Origin: DASUBV01 sp035763085
Lineage (GTDB): Bacteria > Actinomycetota > Actinomycetes > Streptosporangiales > Streptosporangiaceae
DNA: 7,906 bases
NCBI GenBank assembly: GCA_035763085.1
Contig: DASUBV010000171.1
Span: 1-7,906, forward strand
Direction: 5' to 3'
Shown here in pieces: positions 5,081 to 7,906 of this stretch (position 1 is its first letter; every line of letters begins with the position of its first letter). A program made the translations under genes and the position numbers. The notes beneath the pieces are model-generated. The model was given only the letters and a program-made list of their open reading frames with translations. It did not search any database and had not been told where the DNA came from.

Positions 5081-7906
5081 TTGGCGGTTGTCGCAACGCT
5101 CAGCAAGGGCTACGACCTTGACTACATCTGGAAGCACGTCGACCGCGGCGCGACGAAGGACGCGGCCAGCTACTACATCCAGGCCAGCGAGAACGGCGGC
5201 GAGCCGCCCGGCCGCTGGTGGGGCCCCGGCGCTCAGGCCCTCGGCCTGGAGCCCGGCCAGCGGGTCGAACGCGAGCCGTATGAGCTGCTGTTCGGCGAGC
5301 ACCTGGCCCCCGACGGCACCGAGCTCGGCCGGGCCCCGAGCGGCGGCCGGAAAGTCGCTGACATCTTTGCGCAGTTGCTGGCTGCTGAGCCGCACGCCAC
5401 CGCCGAACGCAAGCGCGAACTCCGCACCGAGGCGGTCAGGAAGGCCCGGCCGAGCCCGCTGTTCTTCGACCTGACCATCTCGCTGTCCAAGAGCATCTCG
5501 ATCTTCCACGCCTCCCTCGGCGAGAACGCCCGCCTGGCCCGCCAGGCCGGCGACAAAGACGGCGACCAGTACTGGACCGCCCTGGTCGCCGAGATGGACG
5601 ATATGATCTGGCAGGCTGTCCACGCCGGGTTCGGCTACTTCCAGCGCGAGGCCGGCTACACCCGCACCGGCTCCCACCGCACCAGAGTTCACGGCCGGGA
5701 GACCGGCCAGTGGCACGAGGCGGACCTGGCGGTGGCGCACTGGCTGCAGCACACCTCCCGCGACGGGGACATGCAGCTGCACGTCCACTCCCAGATCGCC
5801 CACACCGCCAGAACCAGCACCGACGGCAAGTGGCGGGCCCCGGATTCCCTGGGCTACAACGAGCACATCGGCGCCGTCGCCGCGATCGTCTCCCAGCACC
5901 TCGAAGAAGCCCTGACGGCCAGGTTTGGCCTGGAGTGGACCGCCCGCGATGACGGCCACGGCTTCGAGATCAAAGGCATCTCCGGCGAGATGATGCGGCT
6001 GTTCTCCTCCCGCCGCGAGTCCATCACCAAGGACCTGCGCGGCCGCGCCGCGCGGTTCGAGCAGCAGTACGGCCGCGCGCCGTCCCAGCGCGAGCTCGCG
6101 CACCTCGCGCAAGCCGCCAACTTCGCCACACGCAAGGCCAAGACCGCCACGCTCGACCCTGAGCAGCTCCACCAAAGCTGGGCGGACAAGCTCGCGCGCA
6201 CCCTCGGCGTCCCGCTGGCATCGGTCGCGCCGTCCGTCTGGCACAGCCAGAGCCGCCGCGCGGACCCGCGCGCGCTCGGCGCGGATCGCGCGGCGCTTAC
6301 CGAACTCGAGCTGGCCCGCGCGGCGCAGAAAGCGGTCGCGCTCGCGCAGCAGGAAAAGTCCGCCTGGGCCCGCGCCGACGTGATCAAGTACCTGGGCCGC
6401 GTCCTGCCCCGCACCGGCCGTGACCCCGCTGAGGCCGCCGCCCTGCTGGAGGACCTGGCCGACCGCGCCCTGCGCTCGGAGTTCGAGCCCGTCCTGTGCC
6501 TGGAAGCCCCCGAACCCGCCGACGTCCCGGCTAACTTGCGCCGCGCCGACGGCCGCAGCATCTACCAGCGCCACGGCGGCACCCGCTACGCCACCCGCGC
6601 CCAGCTCGCCATGGAACACCACATGCTCACCCAGGCCGCCGCGACCACCGCGCCGCGCATAGCACGCGCGCAAGCCGCGCACGCGCTCGGCGCCGGCCTC
6701 GCGCAGCTCGAAGACGCTCTGACCGGACACGCGCCCGGCGCGCGCCACACGCCAGACGAGAACACAGTTAGCGGGCTGCGCGAGGACCAGGCCGCGGCCG
6801 CGCTAGCCGCCCTGACCGACGGCCGGCTCGTCTCAGTGATCAACGCCCCGGCCGGGTCGGGCAAGACCCGCGTCCTGGCCGAGATCGCCCGCATCTGGGC
6901 CGAGCGCGGGGGAGCGGTGATCGGCATCACCCCGTCCCAGTCCGCCCGCAACACCCTGGCCGCCGGCGTCCCCGTCTGTTACAACAGCGCCCAGTTCCTG
7001 GGCCACCTGCCCGGCCGCCGCGGCGCCCGCGGCCCGGTCCCCATCGGCCCGGGCACCCTGCTGCTGATCGACGAGGCCTCCATGCTGTCCGGCCCGGACC
7101 TGGCCGGCCTGATCGCCTACGCCCGGGCCCGCGGCGCCAAGATCATCCTGGCCGGCGACCTCAGCCAGCTCCAGGCCGTCGAGAACGGCGGCGGCATGTC
7201 CCTGCTCGCCAGCCAGCTCGGCTACGCCCGCCTCGCCCACCCGGTCCGCTTCCGCAGCGAGTGGGAACAGCAAGCCAGCCTGCGCCTGCGCGACGGCGAC
7301 ACCACCGTGCTCGCCGAGTACGACCAGCACGGCCGCATCCTCGGCGGCGACCCCGAGCAGATGATGGACGCCGCCGCCACCGCCTACGTCGCACTGACCA
7401 CCAGCGGCACCGACACCCTGCTGATGGCCGCCGACCACGCCCTCCGCCGCGAGCTGAACCGCCGCATCCGCGACGACCTCCTCACCCTCGGAATCGTCCA
7501 CCCAGGCCCCGCCGCCACCATCGCCGACGGCACGAAGGCCAGCCCCGGCGACCTGATCATCGCCACCCGCAACGACCACACGACCGAAGCCGGCCAACCC
7601 GGCCGCACCCTGGCCAACGGCGACCTGCTCCACATCGACGCCACCACCGAACACGGCCTGCTCGTCCGCCGCGCCCTGGACCCCGACCCCGCAACCGGCC
7701 ACCGCCGCTGGACCTGCCAGCCCTTCCTCTACACGAACTACCACGACGCCGAACTCGGCTACGCCATCACCGACCACACCGCCCAGGGCCGCACCGTCAC
7801 CGCCGGCCTGGCCGTCATCACCGGCACCGAAGACCGCCAGCACGCCTACGTCGCCCTGACCCGCGGCACCACCACCAACACCGCCTACGTCTTCACCAAG
7901 TCCCCG
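5081..7906 (+). CDS. MobF-family conjugative relaxase-helicase (3' end missing)
   Basis: An open frame of 942 codons that runs off the window, encoding a TrwC/TraI-type protein that nicks the transfer origin and unwinds the strand sent to the recipient. Near the N-terminus, Y31-Y32 (AASYYIQASENGG) are candidate catalytic tyrosines. The metal-binding triad is probably H224 (HWLQHTSRDG) with H234 and H236 (QLHVHSQ). The helicase half has Walker A APAGSGKT (589-596, K595), Walker B LLLIDEAS (D664, E665), GDLSQLQ (from G692), a late motif DHTAQGRT (Q902-G903) and YVALTRG (923-929). These are RecD/TraI-type superfamily 1 signatures. The TTG start follows an in-frame TAG by one codon; there is no in-frame ATG or GTG nearby. 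Family members often exceed 1,000 residues, so only a C-terminal part should be missing. Alanine codons switch from GCG-rich to GCC-rich between the two halves. Confidence 0.9.
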   Translation, partial: MAVVATLSKGYDLDYIWKHVDRGATKDAASYYIQASENGGEPPGRWWGPGAQALGLEPGQRVEREPYELLFGEHLAPDGTELGRAPSGGRKVADIFAQLLAAEPHATAERKRELRTEAVRKARPSPLFFDLTISLSKSISIFHASLGENARLARQAGDKDGDQYWTALVAEMDDMIWQAVHAGFGYFQREAGYTRTGSHRTRVHGRETGQWHEADLAVAHWLQHTSRDGDMQLHVHSQIAHTARTSTDGKWRAPDSLGYNEHIGAVAAIVSQHLEEALTARFGLEWTARDDGHGFEIKGISGEMMRLFSSRRESITKDLRGRAARFEQQYGRAPSQRELAHLAQAANFATRKAKTATLDPEQLHQSWADKLARTLGVPLASVAPSVWHSQSRRADPRALGADRAALTELELARAAQKAVALAQQEKSAWARADVIKYLGRVLPRTGRDPAEAAALLEDLADRALRSEFEPVLCLEAPEPADVPANLRRADGRSIYQRHGGTRYATRAQLAMEHHMLTQAAATTAPRIARAQAAHALGAGLAQLEDALTGHAPGARHTPDENTVSGLREDQAAAALAALTDGRLVSVINAPAGSGKTRVLAEIARIWAERGGAVIGITPSQSARNTLAAGVPVCYNSAQFLGHLPGRRGARGPVPIGPGTLLLIDEASMLSGPDLAGLIAYARARGAKIILAGDLSQLQAVENGGGMSLLASQLGYARLAHPVRFRSEWEQQASLRLRDGDTTVLAEYDQHGRILGGDPEQMMDAAATAYVALTTSGTDTLLMAADHALRRELNRRIRDDLLTLGIVHPGPAATIADGTKASPGDLIIATRNDHTTEAGQPGRTLANGDLLHIDATTEHGLLVRRALDPDPATGHRRWTCQPFLYTNYHDAELGYAITDHTAQGRTVTAGLAVITGTEDRQHAYVALTRGTTTNTAYVFTKSP

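Noticed and set aside
5015..6748. Long minus-strand open frame (577 codons) opposite the relaxase gene
   Set aside because: Its product is Gly/Val/Ala-rich without recognisable motifs, and the plus strand carries the relaxase histidine triad and tyrosines. The openness follows from GC-rich third positions.
1..7906. CRISPR array, tRNA or rRNA genes, or a CRISPR-associated transposon
   Set aside because: No direct-repeat array with regular spacers and no cas-like frame is visible. The repeated 21-bp motif is limited to the two transposon ends with both orientations, fitting transposase sites. No RNA gene pattern was recognised.

Overview
The window is GC-rich actinobacterial-type DNA: codon third positions are dominated by G and C, GTG and TTG starts are used, and the proteins resemble actinobacterial families. 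It has two parts that meet at a sharp junction. The species cannot be named from the sequence alone.

Positions 1-4944 form what looks like a complete, compact Tn7-like transposon. Its two ends are an imperfect 26-bp terminal inverted repeat (22 of 26 positions match) with TGT...ACA tips. Each end carries three copies of a roughly 21-bp motif that I read as TnsB-binding sites. All four genes lie on the minus strand and overlap their neighbours: tnsA (endonuclease), tnsB (DDE transposase), tnsC (AAA+ ATPase regulator) and tniQ (zinc-motif target-selection protein). The right end with tnsA is at high coordinates; tniQ ends only 27 bp inside the innermost left-end site. There is no room for cargo, a CRISPR array, a resolvase or a tnsE-like gene. 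By analogy with Tn7, TnsB would bind both ends and join strands, TnsA would cut the 5' ends so that the element leaves its donor cleanly, TnsC would couple the transposase to the target, and TniQ would choose the site.

Positions 4945-5080 are a short, less GC-rich intergenic stretch with two adjoining inverted repeats. Position 5081 to the end of the window is one open plus-strand frame of 942 codons without a stop. It encodes a MobF-type conjugative relaxase fused to a RecD-like helicase and runs off the right edge. The transposon has therefore landed about 136 bp upstream of a conjugation gene, which implies that the host DNA is a plasmid or integrative conjugative element.

Points that stand out: one left-end TnsB site is inverted relative to the others; TnsA has Arg where Tn7 TnsA has its catalytic Lys; the element is stripped to transposition genes with a single short TniQ; the insertion sits in the leader of a relaxase gene; and codon use changes abruptly inside the relaxase gene. 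The left flank of the transposon lies outside the window, so the target-site duplication cannot be seen.
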